A DNA stretch of 19,032 nt, from the NCBI GenBank assembly GCA_045636065.1, contig JAZTWW010000061.1, positions 1-19,032 on the forward strand. Direction: 5' to 3'. The position numbers were made by a program, and so were the translations under genes. The DNA comes from RGIG5050 sp045636065 (lineage in GTDB: Bacteria > Verrucomicrobiota > Kiritimatiellia > RFP12 > UBA1067). The notes beneath the pieces were generated by a model. It was not told where the DNA came from. It worked only from the letters and a program-made list of their open reading frames with translations, and did no database searches. Within the stretch, counting starts at the first letter, position 1; each line of letters starts with the position of its first letter. This document shows positions 1-5,854 of this stretch, in pieces.

Positions 1-180
1 GGCAATGTCCTCGTCCCACCTTCGCCAAGGCTACGGTGGGCATGCCGGGAAACACCGAGGATTGTTTTCGCGCGACCCAATCGCATTGTCCACCGTAGCC
101 TTGGCGTAGGCGGATCCTTCAGGGATGGGAGCGCGAAAAACAACCGGAGGTGAGGGTCACGGACGAGGAGCATTGCGCAG
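1..180. repeat. Block of nested inverted repeats at window edge
   Basis: Three inverted-repeat pairs are visible by eye. Positions 2-16 pair with 161-176 (15 bp, G170 bulged). Positions 62-73 pair with 131-143 (12 bp plus one extra A). Positions 16-39 and 90-113 are inverted copies of one 24-nt unit matching at 22 of 24 positions (core CCACCGTAGCCTTGGCG). Each 24-nt copy is itself an imperfect palindrome, with CCACC facing GGTGG or GGCGG around GCC-TT-GGC. The first two pairs nest, and each 24-nt unit can fold on itself, so a branched fold is possible without a pseudoknot. It could be a REP-like or MITE-like repeat or a structured transcript. The left edge may continue outside the window. No transposase is present. 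Confidence 0.6.
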
Positions 181-333
181 CGTGCTTCCCTCAACTGCGC
201 CTTGATTGCGGTCCATCTGAGGCGGCAGTCCGCCCATTGCGGAGCGAGCCACCCTAAGCCCCTCCAGCACCCTCTTCAACCTATCTATCTCCGCCTTTCG
301 CTTCTCAGGCCTTTCATAATCGCCGTCAGCCAT
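157..333 (-). CDS. Possible small hypothetical protein, 58 aa
   Basis: I do not recognise this protein. An ATG at 331-333 is preceded by AGGAG at about 7-9 nt, a better ribosome-binding site than several certain genes here have. The product is very charged and probably helical in its first half (many Lys, Arg and Glu up to about residue 30), then turns Gly/Pro-rich. There is no membrane segment or signal peptide. It lies downstream of the tRNA terminator on the same strand, with no obvious promoter of its own; a TTATAA at 359-364 is a weak candidate. Its stop codon is next to the 161-176 repeat arm, so the last few codons run through repeat DNA. Codons include ATA, TTG, CTT and several AGG. 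It may be a small orphan gene or a chance ORF in intergenic DNA. Confidence 0.35.
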   Translation of the reverse strand: MADGDYERPEKRKAEIDRLKRVLEGLRVARSAMGGLPPQMDRNQGAVEGSTLRNAPRP

Positions 334-389
334 ATTCCATCTCCTGGGCAGATCCGCCTTATAACGTGCGGAGAGACGCCCCCGCGGGC

Positions 390-419
390 AAAAAATAAAA
401 CCCCAACTCCTTGGGGTTT
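390..419 (-). terminator. Rho-independent terminator after tRNA
   Basis: Read on the minus strand, AAACCCCAA and TTGGGGTTT form a perfect 9-bp stem around a GGAG loop, followed by a T-rich run (TATTTTTT). It begins 3 nt after the encoded CCA of the tRNA, so it ends that transcript. It is the only classical intrinsic terminator I could find in the window. Confidence 0.9.
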
Positions 420-422
420 CAT

Positions 423-497
423 TGGTGGCGGGAGAGGGATTCGAACCCCCGACCAGCGGATTATGATTCCGATGCACTACCACTGTGCTATCCCGCC
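423..497 (-). tRNA. tRNA-Met (anticodon CAU), CCA encoded
   Basis: The minus strand folds as a full cloverleaf: acceptor GGCGGGA with TCCCGCC, D stem GCAC with GTGC, anticodon loop ATCATAA giving CAU, T stem GGGGG with CCCTC, and T loop TTCGAAT. Discriminator A is at 426 and CCA is encoded at 423-425. Position 1-72 is a normal G-C pair, and the anticodon stem lacks the three consecutive G-C pairs of initiator tRNA, so this is not tRNA-fMet. Elongator Met is the simplest call. A CAU anticodon could also belong to tRNA-Ile2, with C34 modified to lysidine by TilS, but G4-C69 and G5-C68 do not match the E. coli Ile2 pattern as I recall it. The U27-C43 pair is mismatched and position 32 is an unusual A. 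Confidence 0.88.
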
Positions 498-510
498 TGA
501 ACGGTTGTGA

Positions 511-539
511 AGTATACCAAAAACCGCCTTTGGAGTCAA
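511..539 (-). promoter_or_regulatory. Sigma70-type promoter of the tRNA gene
   Basis: On the minus strand the -35 box is TTGACT (539-534) and the -10 box is TATACT (516-511), separated by exactly 17 bp, with TG one base before the -10 (extended -10). Transcription should start near 504, about 7 nt before the tRNA. The promoter lies just after the yraN stop with no terminator between, so the upstream operon may also read into the tRNA. Confidence 0.85.
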
Positions 540-557
540 GCGACACTTTAAGAAATT

Positions 558-983
558 TTACCAGAAGCGCCACTTTGGCGGAAAGAGCGGAACCCGCTCT
601 ATGTGGTCGACCTCCACAGGGCCGCCTTCCCTGCCGTAAACCTCGATCACGTCGAACCTGAAGTTGCCGTGCCAGTGGTTGCGCCTTAGCCACGCGGCGC
701 ACGCCCTTAGAAGGACAGTTTTCTTGCGCCTGTCGACGGACCACAGCCTCGGCGCCGCATCGTTCCTCGCAAGATGGGTCTTGACCTCCACGAACGCCAC
801 GAGGTCATCCTCCTTGAGGTATGCCACGATGTCGATCTCGCAGCGCCTGTCGCCCGCCACGGGCCTGGCGTTCCGCTCCAGTATGCGCCAACCGCCGGCC
901 TTCAAGTGGCCGGCGGCGACATTTTCGCCCCATTCGCCCCGCTCTCGCGGGGTGGATGGGGCGCGTTTGAAGAGGCCGAACAA
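558..983 (-). CDS. yraN: YraN/UPF0102 family nuclease-like protein
   Basis: A 141-residue member of UPF0102, a family related to Holliday-junction resolvase-like endonucleases whose cellular role is not settled. The diagnostic pattern is present: GEWGENVAAGHLKAGGWRIL near residues 17-36, then EIDIVAY and FVEVKTH. These give the Glu, Asp and Glu-x-Lys of a PD-(D/E)XK core. Length is typical for the family. The start is TTG at 983, chosen because GGGAG lies 6 nt upstream and the family N-terminus begins there; no in-frame ATG is available. It is the last gene of the prs to rplI operon, 21 nt after rplI, and ends 19 nt before the tRNA promoter. The family assignment is firm but any DNA-processing role is inference. 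Confidence 0.9.
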   Translation of the reverse strand: MFGLFKRAPSTPRERGEWGENVAAGHLKAGGWRILERNARPVAGDRRCEIDIVAYLKEDDLVAFVEVKTHLARNDAAPRLWSVDRRKKTVLLRACAAWLRRNHWHGNFRFDVIEVYGREGGPVEVDHIERVPLFPPKWRFW

Positions 984-1004
984 GCCTTGCTCCCTTTTGC
1001 GGGA

Positions 1005-1472
1005 TCAAGCCTGGGCTTCGGCCGCCTCCTCGACGATCCAGACCTTGAAGGGAACCGTGACGCCGCTTCCGAGGTCGATCTTCGCCTCGTACGTGCCGAT
1101 TTCCTTGAGCTGGTCGGGGAGGTTGAGCTGCCTGCGCTCGAGCTTCACGCCGCGGTCCGCCTCGATGGCGGCGATGAGGTCCGCGGTGTTGACCGAGCCG
1201 TAGAGCTTCGTGCCGTCGACCGTGGGGGCGCTGACCGTGACGCTGACGCCGGCGAGCTTGGCTGCGAGGGCCTCGGCGGCCTTCTTGGCCTCGGCGCGCT
1301 TTGCGGCGCGCTCGGCCTCAAGCTTGGCGAGCCTGCGCTTGGCGGCCTCGGTGACGGGGGCCGCAAGGCCCTGCGGGACGAGGTAGTTGCGCGCATAGCC
1401 GGGCGCGACCTTGACGACCTCGCCAGACTTGCCGAGGTGCTTGACGTTGTCCATAAGGAGAACTTCTGTCAT
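1005..1472 (-). CDS. rplI: 50S ribosomal protein L9
   Basis: Large-subunit protein of 155 residues that binds 23S rRNA with its N-domain and extends from the ribosome on a long helix. The N-domain is clear (MTEVLLMDNVKHLGKSGEVV, then GYARNYLVPQGLA), followed by the Lys/Ala/Glu-rich connecting helix (about 45-80) and the C-domain. The start is ATG at 1470-1472, because family homology begins there and AAAGGA lies about 11 nt upstream; the open frame continues further up without homology. The gene is slightly longer than the usual ~148 residues through an Ala/Glu tail. It follows rpsR by 22 nt in the classical rpsF-ssb-rpsR-rplI order. Confidence 0.96.
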   Translation of the reverse strand: MTEVLLMDNVKHLGKSGEVVKVAPGYARNYLVPQGLAAPVTEAAKRRLAKLEAERAAKRAEAKKAAEALAAKLAGVSVTVSAPTVDGTKLYGSVNTADLIAAIEADRGVKLERRQLNLPDQLKEIGTYEAKIDLGSGVTVPFKVWIVEEAAEAQA

Positions 1473-1494
1473 TTCGGTACCGTCCTTTCGTAGC

Positions 1495-1737
1495 TTAGGC
1501 GAGAAGGCCCATGTTGCGGGCACGGCGGACACCCTTCTTGATGGCGCGCTGCTGCATCGCCGTCACGCCCGTGACGCGGGCGGGGATGATCTTGCCGTAC
1601 TCGGTGACATAGCGGCGCAGGGTCTCTATGTCATTGAGGTCGATCTTGTCGTTCACGGGGATGGACGGACGGCGGCGCGCGGCGAACTCGCCGCGATCCT
1701 CGCGATCTCCCCTGTCGTTCTTCTTCTGAAAAGCCAT
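1495..1737 (-). CDS. rpsR: 30S ribosomal protein S18
   Basis: Small-subunit protein of 80 residues that partners S6 on the platform of the 30S subunit. The family signature is visible: IDLNDIETLRRYVTEYGKI around residues 31-49, then IPARVTGVTAMQQRAIKKGV and a basic C-terminus. The start is ATG at 1735-1737; AAGGA motifs lie just upstream and the preceding in-frame sequence is not S18-like. The first 25 residues are strongly charged (Lys, Asp, Arg), as is common for the variable S18 N-terminus. It lies 49 nt after ssb and 22 nt before rplI. Confidence 0.96.
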   Translation of the reverse strand: MAFQKKNDRGDREDRGEFAARRRPSIPVNDKIDLNDIETLRRYVTEYGKIIPARVTGVTAMQQRAIKKGVRRARNMGLLA

Positions 1738-1786
1738 TTCCTTGTTCCTTGTTGCAATTGATTCCTTGGTTTTATTGACGAGCCGA

Positions 1787-2215
1787 TCAGTACGCACCGT
1801 CCTCCTCGACGAACGAAGGCATGTCTTCGGGCATGTCCCCGCCGCGAGAGAGAGGTTCACCCGTCAAGCGGCTGCGGTTCGGCGCAGGCTCGGGCATGAA
1901 CTTCACGGTTACGGCACGGATCTTGAGCTTCTGGTGCTTCTGACCGTCCTTTTCCCAGGTGTCCATCTGCAGTCTTCCCTCCACCAGGGCCGCACGGCCC
2001 TTCTTAAGGTACTGCCCGCAGAGTTCCGCCAGTTTGTCCCATGCATCGACCTCGACGAAAGTCGGAAAGTCTATCATGGCACCATTGCGGTCGCGACGGC
2101 GTTCATTGATCGCCAGCGCAAACCGGCAGACCTTCACGCCATTCATGCCTACGGTCCGGAGATCCGGATCGCGGGTCAAATTGCCCATCACGATCACTTT
2201 GTTGTAGGACGGCAT
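1787..2215 (-). CDS. ssb: Single-stranded DNA-binding protein
   Basis: A 142-residue SSB with one OB fold, which coats single-stranded DNA in replication and repair. Typical elements are YNKVIVMGNLTRDPDLR at the N-terminus, VCRFALAINER, FVEVDAWDKLAELCGQYLKKG and ALVEGRLQMDTWEKDGQK, spanning about residues 4-110. The start is ATG at 2213-2215 with AGGGG upstream. The gene sits between rpsF and rpsR, the classical place. The odd part is the tail: most bacterial SSBs end in an acidic tip close to DDDIPF that docks partner proteins, whereas this one ends DMPSFVEEDGAY. It is still acidic but does not end in Pro-Phe. No frameshift that would restore a canonical tip is visible in the 49 nt before rpsR. 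Confidence 0.95.
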   Translation of the reverse strand: MPSYNKVIVMGNLTRDPDLRTVGMNGVKVCRFALAINERRRDRNGAMIDFPTFVEVDAWDKLAELCGQYLKKGRAALVEGRLQMDTWEKDGQKHQKLKIRAVTVKFMPEPAPNRSRLTGEPLSRGGDMPEDMPSFVEEDGAY

Positions 2216-2253
2216 GTGATTACCCCTTTCACCTATACCTCTCGGTTCTTGCC

Positions 2254-2637
2254 TTACTCTGCGGCAGGCGCCTCTTCAGCTTCCTTGGCGGCCTTGGCTG
2301 CAGCACGCTGCGCCGCGGCTTCGCGCTGCCTCGCGAGATCCGCCTCGCGGCGGTCGTCCACGGCGAGAATCTGCACGCGAAACACCTCTTCGACGAGCTT
2401 GTAGCGGTTGACCAGCTCCTTGACCTTATCGGGATCGAGCTCGAAGCGAACGTCAACGTAGACACCGCTCGACTTCTTCTTCATCGGACGCGCGAACGTG
2501 CGCTTCCCGAGCACCTCCTGCTTGAGGACATTGCCCCCGAGACGCGTCACCTCTGCGAGCGCCTTGGCGATGGATGCCTCAAGGACGTCATCCTTCGCGA
2601 CTCCCGCGAAGATGTAAAGACCATCGTACTTCTTCAT
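2254..2637 (-). CDS. rpsF: 30S ribosomal protein S6
   Basis: Small-subunit protein of 127 residues forming a pair with S18. Family features are the N-terminal strand KKYDGLYIF, the central stretch with TRLGGNVLKQEVLGKRTFARPMKKKSSGVYV and the C-terminal strand of the ferredoxin-like fold. After about residue 97 there is a 30-residue low-complexity tail of Ala, Glu, Arg and Lys, probably helical or disordered. The start is ATG at 2635-2637. Its ATGA overlaps the pth stop codon by 4 nt, so translation is probably coupled to pth. AAGGAAA upstream serves as ribosome-binding site. It leads the rpsF-ssb-rpsR-rplI block. Confidence 0.95.
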   Translation of the reverse strand: MKKYDGLYIFAGVAKDDVLEASIAKALAEVTRLGGNVLKQEVLGKRTFARPMKKKSSGVYVDVRFELDPDKVKELVNRYKLVEEVFRVQILAVDDRREADLARQREAAAQRAAAKAAKEAEEAPAAE

Positions 2638-3230
2638 TTTTCGGTTTCCTTCCCGGCGGCGCAAAAGCCGTTCCACCGGTTCATAGCGTTTTCAACTCCG
2701 TTCGACACGAGGAATTCCACCGCCTTGGCGGCCTCCGCGACAGTGATCGATGCAAGTTTGCGGCTTTCGGGATCGAACTTCCCAAGGACATGGCCTATCA
2801 CCTCGGAGCGGTTGCGGCCTTCGCGGCCCACCCCGATGCGCACGCGCGTGAAGTCGCACGTGGCCATGTGCGCGATTACGCTCTTGAGGCCGTTGTGGCC
2901 GCCGGCGCTGCCGCCGAAGCGTATGCGCAGCCTTCCCAGAGGCAGATCGATGTCGTCGCTGACGACGATCAGATCGGACGCTGTCGCGTTCGAATACCTG
3001 ACCACCGGCGCAACGGCTTCGCCCGAGAGGTTCATGAAAGTCATCGGCTTTACGACCGTGACCTTGACCCCGGATATGACTCCAGTCGCCATCTCGCACT
3101 TGAAAGCCGCCTTGGACTGCCAGCTTGCGCCCATCGCGCGAACGACCGCATCCGCCACTTCGAATCCGACGGAATGGGGCGTATCGGCGTACTGCGCGCC
3201 GGGGTTGCCAAGACCTGCTATCACTTTCAT
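2634..3230 (-). CDS. pth: Peptidyl-tRNA hydrolase
   Basis: Cleaves peptidyl-tRNA released by drop-off, recycling tRNA in the cytoplasm. At 198 residues it has the usual length. The N-terminal GLGNPG motif is intact (Asn9), with catalytic His19, the substrate-contact Asn67 in FMNLSG, Asp92 in SDDIDLPLG and Asn113 in GGHNGLKS, equivalent to E. coli N10, H20, N68, D93 and N114. The stretch normally read TRHNxG is TPHSVGF here, so the residues on both sides of the catalytic His differ. The start is ATG at 3228-3230, with only a weak GGGG upstream. It follows rplY by 24 nt and overlaps rpsF by 4 nt. The rplY-pth pairing is a very common gene order. Confidence 0.96.
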   Translation of the reverse strand: MKVIAGLGNPGAQYADTPHSVGFEVADAVVRAMGASWQSKAAFKCEMATGVISGVKVTVVKPMTFMNLSGEAVAPVVRYSNATASDLIVVSDDIDLPLGRLRIRFGGSAGGHNGLKSVIAHMATCDFTRVRIGVGREGRNRSEVIGHVLGKFDPESRKLASITVAEAAKAVEFLVSNGVENAMNRWNGFCAAGKETEK

Positions 3231-3254
3231 CGGTTAGAATCCCCGCAGAGTGGA

Positions 3255-3899
3255 TCAGGCCTTCTTCTCGGCCTTCTCCTCCTTGCCCTTCTTGATGACT
3301 TCAGGCGCCTTCTCGCCCGCAGCCGCCGCAGTGTCGGCACCCTCGGGCGCCTTGACGACCGCAACAGCGTACTGGCCGCGCGTCACCAGCGTGTACTTGT
3401 CGCCGAGATTGAGATCGCGGACGAAAAGCGTCTGGTCAAGGCCGAGCTTCGAGACGTCGACGGTGAACTTCTCTGCGATATCCGTCGGGAGGCACTCGAC
3501 CTCCACGCTGCGGAGAACCTGCTCGAGAACGCCGCCGCCGAGCTTGACGCCGACAGGCTCGCCCGCGAGCTGCACGGGAACCGTCACGCGCACCTTCTCG
3601 GAAAGGGACACTTCGCTGAAGTCGACGTGGATGGGCGTACCCTTGAGAACGTCGTTCTGCTGCTCCCTTAGAAGCGCAGGCACTTCCTTGCCGTCCAAGT
3701 CCAGCGTCACGAGGAGCTGCTTGCCGGTCCTGCCGCGCATCGCCATCATGAACTCGTGCAGGTCGAGCTTGATAAGCTCGATTCCGCCCTTGTTCATCTT
3801 CATCACGCTTGCCGGCACCTTCCCGGTGCGGCGAAGCCGGCGGACCGCCCCCGTACCCTGCTCGGTACGGATCTCCGCCTTTACCTTGACCTGATCCAT
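3255..3899 (-). CDS. rplY: 50S ribosomal protein L25/Ctc, two-domain form
   Basis: A 5S rRNA-binding large-subunit protein of the general-stress Ctc/TL5 type, 214 residues. The N-terminal L25 domain (about 1-92) is followed by the TL5/Ctc C-terminal beta domain (about 93-190), with typical motifs IHVDFSEVSLSEKV, VRVTVPVQLAGEPVGVKLGGGVL and LGLDQTLFVRDL. The last 25 residues are a Lys/Glu/Ala-rich tail. The start is ATG at 3897-3899, where homology begins and AGGAA lies about 6 nt upstream; the frame is open upstream but does not resemble the family. The 89 nt between prs and this gene carry a GGCGGACGA direct repeat (minus strand) but no convincing terminator or promoter. Confidence 0.94.
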   Translation of the reverse strand: MDQVKVKAEIRTEQGTGAVRRLRRTGKVPASVMKMNKGGIELIKLDLHEFMMAMRGRTGKQLLVTLDLDGKEVPALLREQQNDVLKGTPIHVDFSEVSLSEKVRVTVPVQLAGEPVGVKLGGGVLEQVLRSVEVECLPTDIAEKFTVDVSKLGLDQTLFVRDLNLGDKYTLVTRGQYAVAVVKAPEGADTAAAAGEKAPEVIKKGKEEKAEKKA

Positions 3900-3988
3900 C
3901 TTGTTTCCTTTTTTCGTCCGCCTGCTCTCGCTTGGACACGGATCCGGCACGCGCCTCGTCCGCCAGGCTACCCTCGGCGCATGAAATC

Positions 3989-4954
3989 CTATTTGAAGAG
4001 CGAGTTGACGCTCTCGTTGTTGTGAATCCTCTTTATCGCCTCGCCGATAAGCCCGGCGACGCTCAAAACCGTAAGCTTGAAGGGAAGCCTGTTGGGGTCG
4101 AATCCCTCCCTCAGGGGGATCGTGTCGGTGACGACGAGCTCGTCGAGGAACTTCTCGCCCATAAGCCTCTCCATGCCCTTCTCCGTGAGGGGGAAGTGCG
4201 TGACGAAGGCGTGCACGCTCTTGGCTCCGTTGTCGCGGCACATCTTGGCTGCGGCGGAGAGTGTGCCGCCCGTGGCGGTCATGTCATCGACCATTATGAC
4301 GTCGCAGTCCTTCACGTCGCCAACGACGCTGAAGGCATCGACCGTGGAGTCGCCCGTCCTCTGCTTGGCGACGATCGCGAGCCCCGTGTTGAGCTTCCTA
4401 GAATAGCTGTGGGCCGTCTTCGCGCCGCCCGTGTCGGGCGAGACTACGATCGGCTTGGAAAGCTGCATCTCCTTTATGTACTTGAGAATGACGGGCTCGG
4501 CGTGGAGCTGGTCGAGAGGGATGTCGAAAAAACCCTGGATCTGGTTCGCGTGCAGATCGAGCGTAAGGACGCGGTCGGCCCCGGCCTTGGTGATTAGATT
4601 CGCCACGAGCTTCGCCGTGATCGGCACGCGGGGCTGGTCCTTCCTGTCCTGCCTGGCGTAGCCGTAGTACGGGAGAACGGCCGTTATGCGGTCCGCGCTG
4701 CCGCGCTTGAGGGCGTCCATGATTATGAACAGCTCCATGTACGCATCGTTCGGGTGAGGGCTTGCGCTCTGTATGACGAAAACGTCCTTGCCGCGGACCG
4801 TTTCGTCGATCTGGCAGAACGTCTCCCCATCCGGGAAGTGCTTGATGTCGATCTTCGACAGCGGCTTTCCGAGATAAGAGGCCACCTTCTCCGCCAGGGC
4901 GGGGTTGGCCGTCCCGGAGAAGATCATAAAATCGCTTGACTTCATGTCGATCAT
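3989..4954 (-). CDS. prs: Ribose-phosphate pyrophosphokinase (PRPP synthetase)
   Basis: Makes PRPP from ribose 5-phosphate and ATP for nucleotide, His and Trp synthesis. It is a class I enzyme of 321 residues. Motifs in order are HFPDGET, QSASPHPNDAYMEL, YYGYARQDRK, LDLHANQIQGFFDIPLDQL, the catalytic region VSPDTGGAKTAHSYSRKL and the ribose-phosphate loop VDDMTATGGTL. In that loop most relatives have an Asp where Ala occurs here. The start is ATG at 4952-4954, chosen for the strong GGAGG 5 nt upstream; a TTG 12 nt earlier in frame is less likely. It is the first gene of its operon, with a 45-nt leader from the predicted transcription start. PRPP is also the expected donor for the UbiA-like enzyme at 12056-12994. 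Confidence 0.96.
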   Translation of the reverse strand: MIDMKSSDFMIFSGTANPALAEKVASYLGKPLSKIDIKHFPDGETFCQIDETVRGKDVFVIQSASPHPNDAYMELFIIMDALKRGSADRITAVLPYYGYARQDRKDQPRVPITAKLVANLITKAGADRVLTLDLHANQIQGFFDIPLDQLHAEPVILKYIKEMQLSKPIVVSPDTGGAKTAHSYSRKLNTGLAIVAKQRTGDSTVDAFSVVGDVKDCDVIMVDDMTATGGTLSAAAKMCRDNGAKSVHAFVTHFPLTEKGMERLMGEKFLDELVVTDTIPLREGFDPNRLPFKLTVLSVAGLIGEAIKRIHNNESVNSLFK

Positions 4955-5005
4955 GTCACCCTCCAAAATGACCCGCAGGCGAACTTTTCACCGCAGGAAA
5001 GGTAA

Positions 5006-5034
5006 AGTATACCAAAAAAACGCGCCGGAATCAA
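5006..5034 (-). promoter_or_regulatory. Sigma70-type promoter of the prs operon
   Basis: On the minus strand the -35 box is TTGATT (5034-5029) and the -10 box is TATACT (5011-5006), with a 17-bp spacer and an extended -10 TG. Transcription should begin near 4999. The stretch TTTTTGGTATACTT is identical in the tRNA promoter. Its -35 box is only 15 bp from the -35 box of the divergent promoter at 5050-5078. Confidence 0.82.
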
Positions 5035-5049
5035 GAATGAATAAATTCC

Positions 5050-5078
5050 TTGATTTTAGGCCCGATATTTCCTATAAT
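5050..5078 (+). promoter_or_regulatory. Promoter of the plus-strand orphan gene
   Basis: The -35 box is TTGATT (5050-5055) and the -10 box is a perfect TATAAT (5073-5078), with a 17-bp spacer. The expected start site is about 5085, only 2 nt before the ATG at 5087, so there is no room for a ribosome-binding site and the mRNA should be leaderless. It is back to back with the prs promoter. Confidence 0.8.
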
Positions 5079-5086
5079 AGGTGCAA

Positions 5087-5854
5087 ATGACCAATTCTGA
5101 AGCAAACGTGGGCGATACGGCGATCGGGTGTCTCTTGGATGTGATGATGCTGATCGTTCTGGCGGCCGTACTTTCGGAGGGGATGATGATAAGCGCCATC
5201 ATGTGGGTGCTCATCCTCTCCATCCCCGTTTGGATATTGAGGTTCATCCTGTACCAGTCGCAGTCGCTCGACCCGTGGACGGCCCGCTTCCTCGGCCCGT
5301 CGTTCGTCGTTGCGGCGGCTGTTCTCGCGTTCATCATGCCTCTCGAACTTGAAATATTCGAAGAGGAGGAGGAGATTGACGCCCAGACCACCAGGGCGGC
5401 CGCCTCGCAGCTCGCGCCCGACAAGTCGAGGCCGGAGCGCTCAAGGCGCCACTATGCCTCCTCCACCACACCGACGGGCAGGTACAAGCCCAATTCGGCC
5501 TACAGGAAGCAGCCGTCCTACACCGGCGGCTTCGGATATACGCATGAGAAGCCCCGGCAGGACGAGCCGACCGTCACCCTCCACGAATACACCGACGAGG
5601 AGCTTGCCGAAATGTACCGGCTCCATGCCAGGATGTCGCATCTCGTCCTTACCCCCGAGGCCGACAGAATGCTTCTTTCGCACATCTCCTCGCTCGTTCT
5701 CAAGCGCGACAGGCGCTTCGGCATAGAGCGCTGGGTCCGCTACGAGTTCGACGCGGCCGCAAGGCGGCAGGCCGAGCGCGTAGCGCAGATGCTGAACCCC
5801 TCAAGGGACGATCTTATGACCCTCACCGCCGCCGACATCGGCATCAAGCCGTAG
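5087..5854 (+). CDS. Hypothetical three-TM membrane protein
   Basis: I do not recognise this 255-residue protein. Three hydrophobic segments lie at about 13-30, 33-56 and 69-87, followed at once by an acidic cluster (EIFEEEEEID, 89-98). Residues 100-165 are a Ser/Pro/Arg/Tyr-rich linker that looks disordered. The C-terminal part (about 165-250) looks helical and charged, with YTDEELAEMYRLHARM and a later Arg-rich helix, possibly a cytoplasmic domain. The start is ATG at 5087; a GTG at 5081 lies upstream of the likely transcription start and is rejected. No ribosome-binding site is present. It is the only convincing plus-strand gene in the window and overlaps the symporter gene tail to tail by 11 nt. 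Codon use matches its neighbours, so recent transfer is not indicated. Function unknown. Confidence 0.8.
   Translation: MTNSEANVGDTAIGCLLDVMMLIVLAAVLSEGMMISAIMWVLILSIPVWILRFILYQSQSLDPWTARFLGPSFVVAAAVLAFIMPLELEIFEEEEEIDAQTTRAAASQLAPDKSRPERSRRHYASSTTPTGRYKPNSAYRKQPSYTGGFGYTHEKPRQDEPTVTLHEYTDEELAEMYRLHARMSHLVLTPEADRMLLSHISSLVLKRDRRFGIERWVRYEFDAAARRQAERVAQMLNPSRDDLMTLTAADIGIKP

Noticed and set aside
202..510. A plus-strand 102-codon frame over the tRNA
   Set aside because: It runs through the tRNA gene and terminator and has no ribosome-binding site. Both RNA elements are certain.
3900..3988. Leader riboswitch or attenuator before rplY
   Set aside because: Only a 9-nt direct repeat (GGCGGACGA) and weak short stems are visible, with no T-run and no known riboswitch core.
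3900..4241. N-terminal extension of the rplY frame upstream of 3899
   Set aside because: The extension overlaps the prs 3' end in another frame and does not resemble L25. ATG 3899 has a good ribosome-binding site and family homology.
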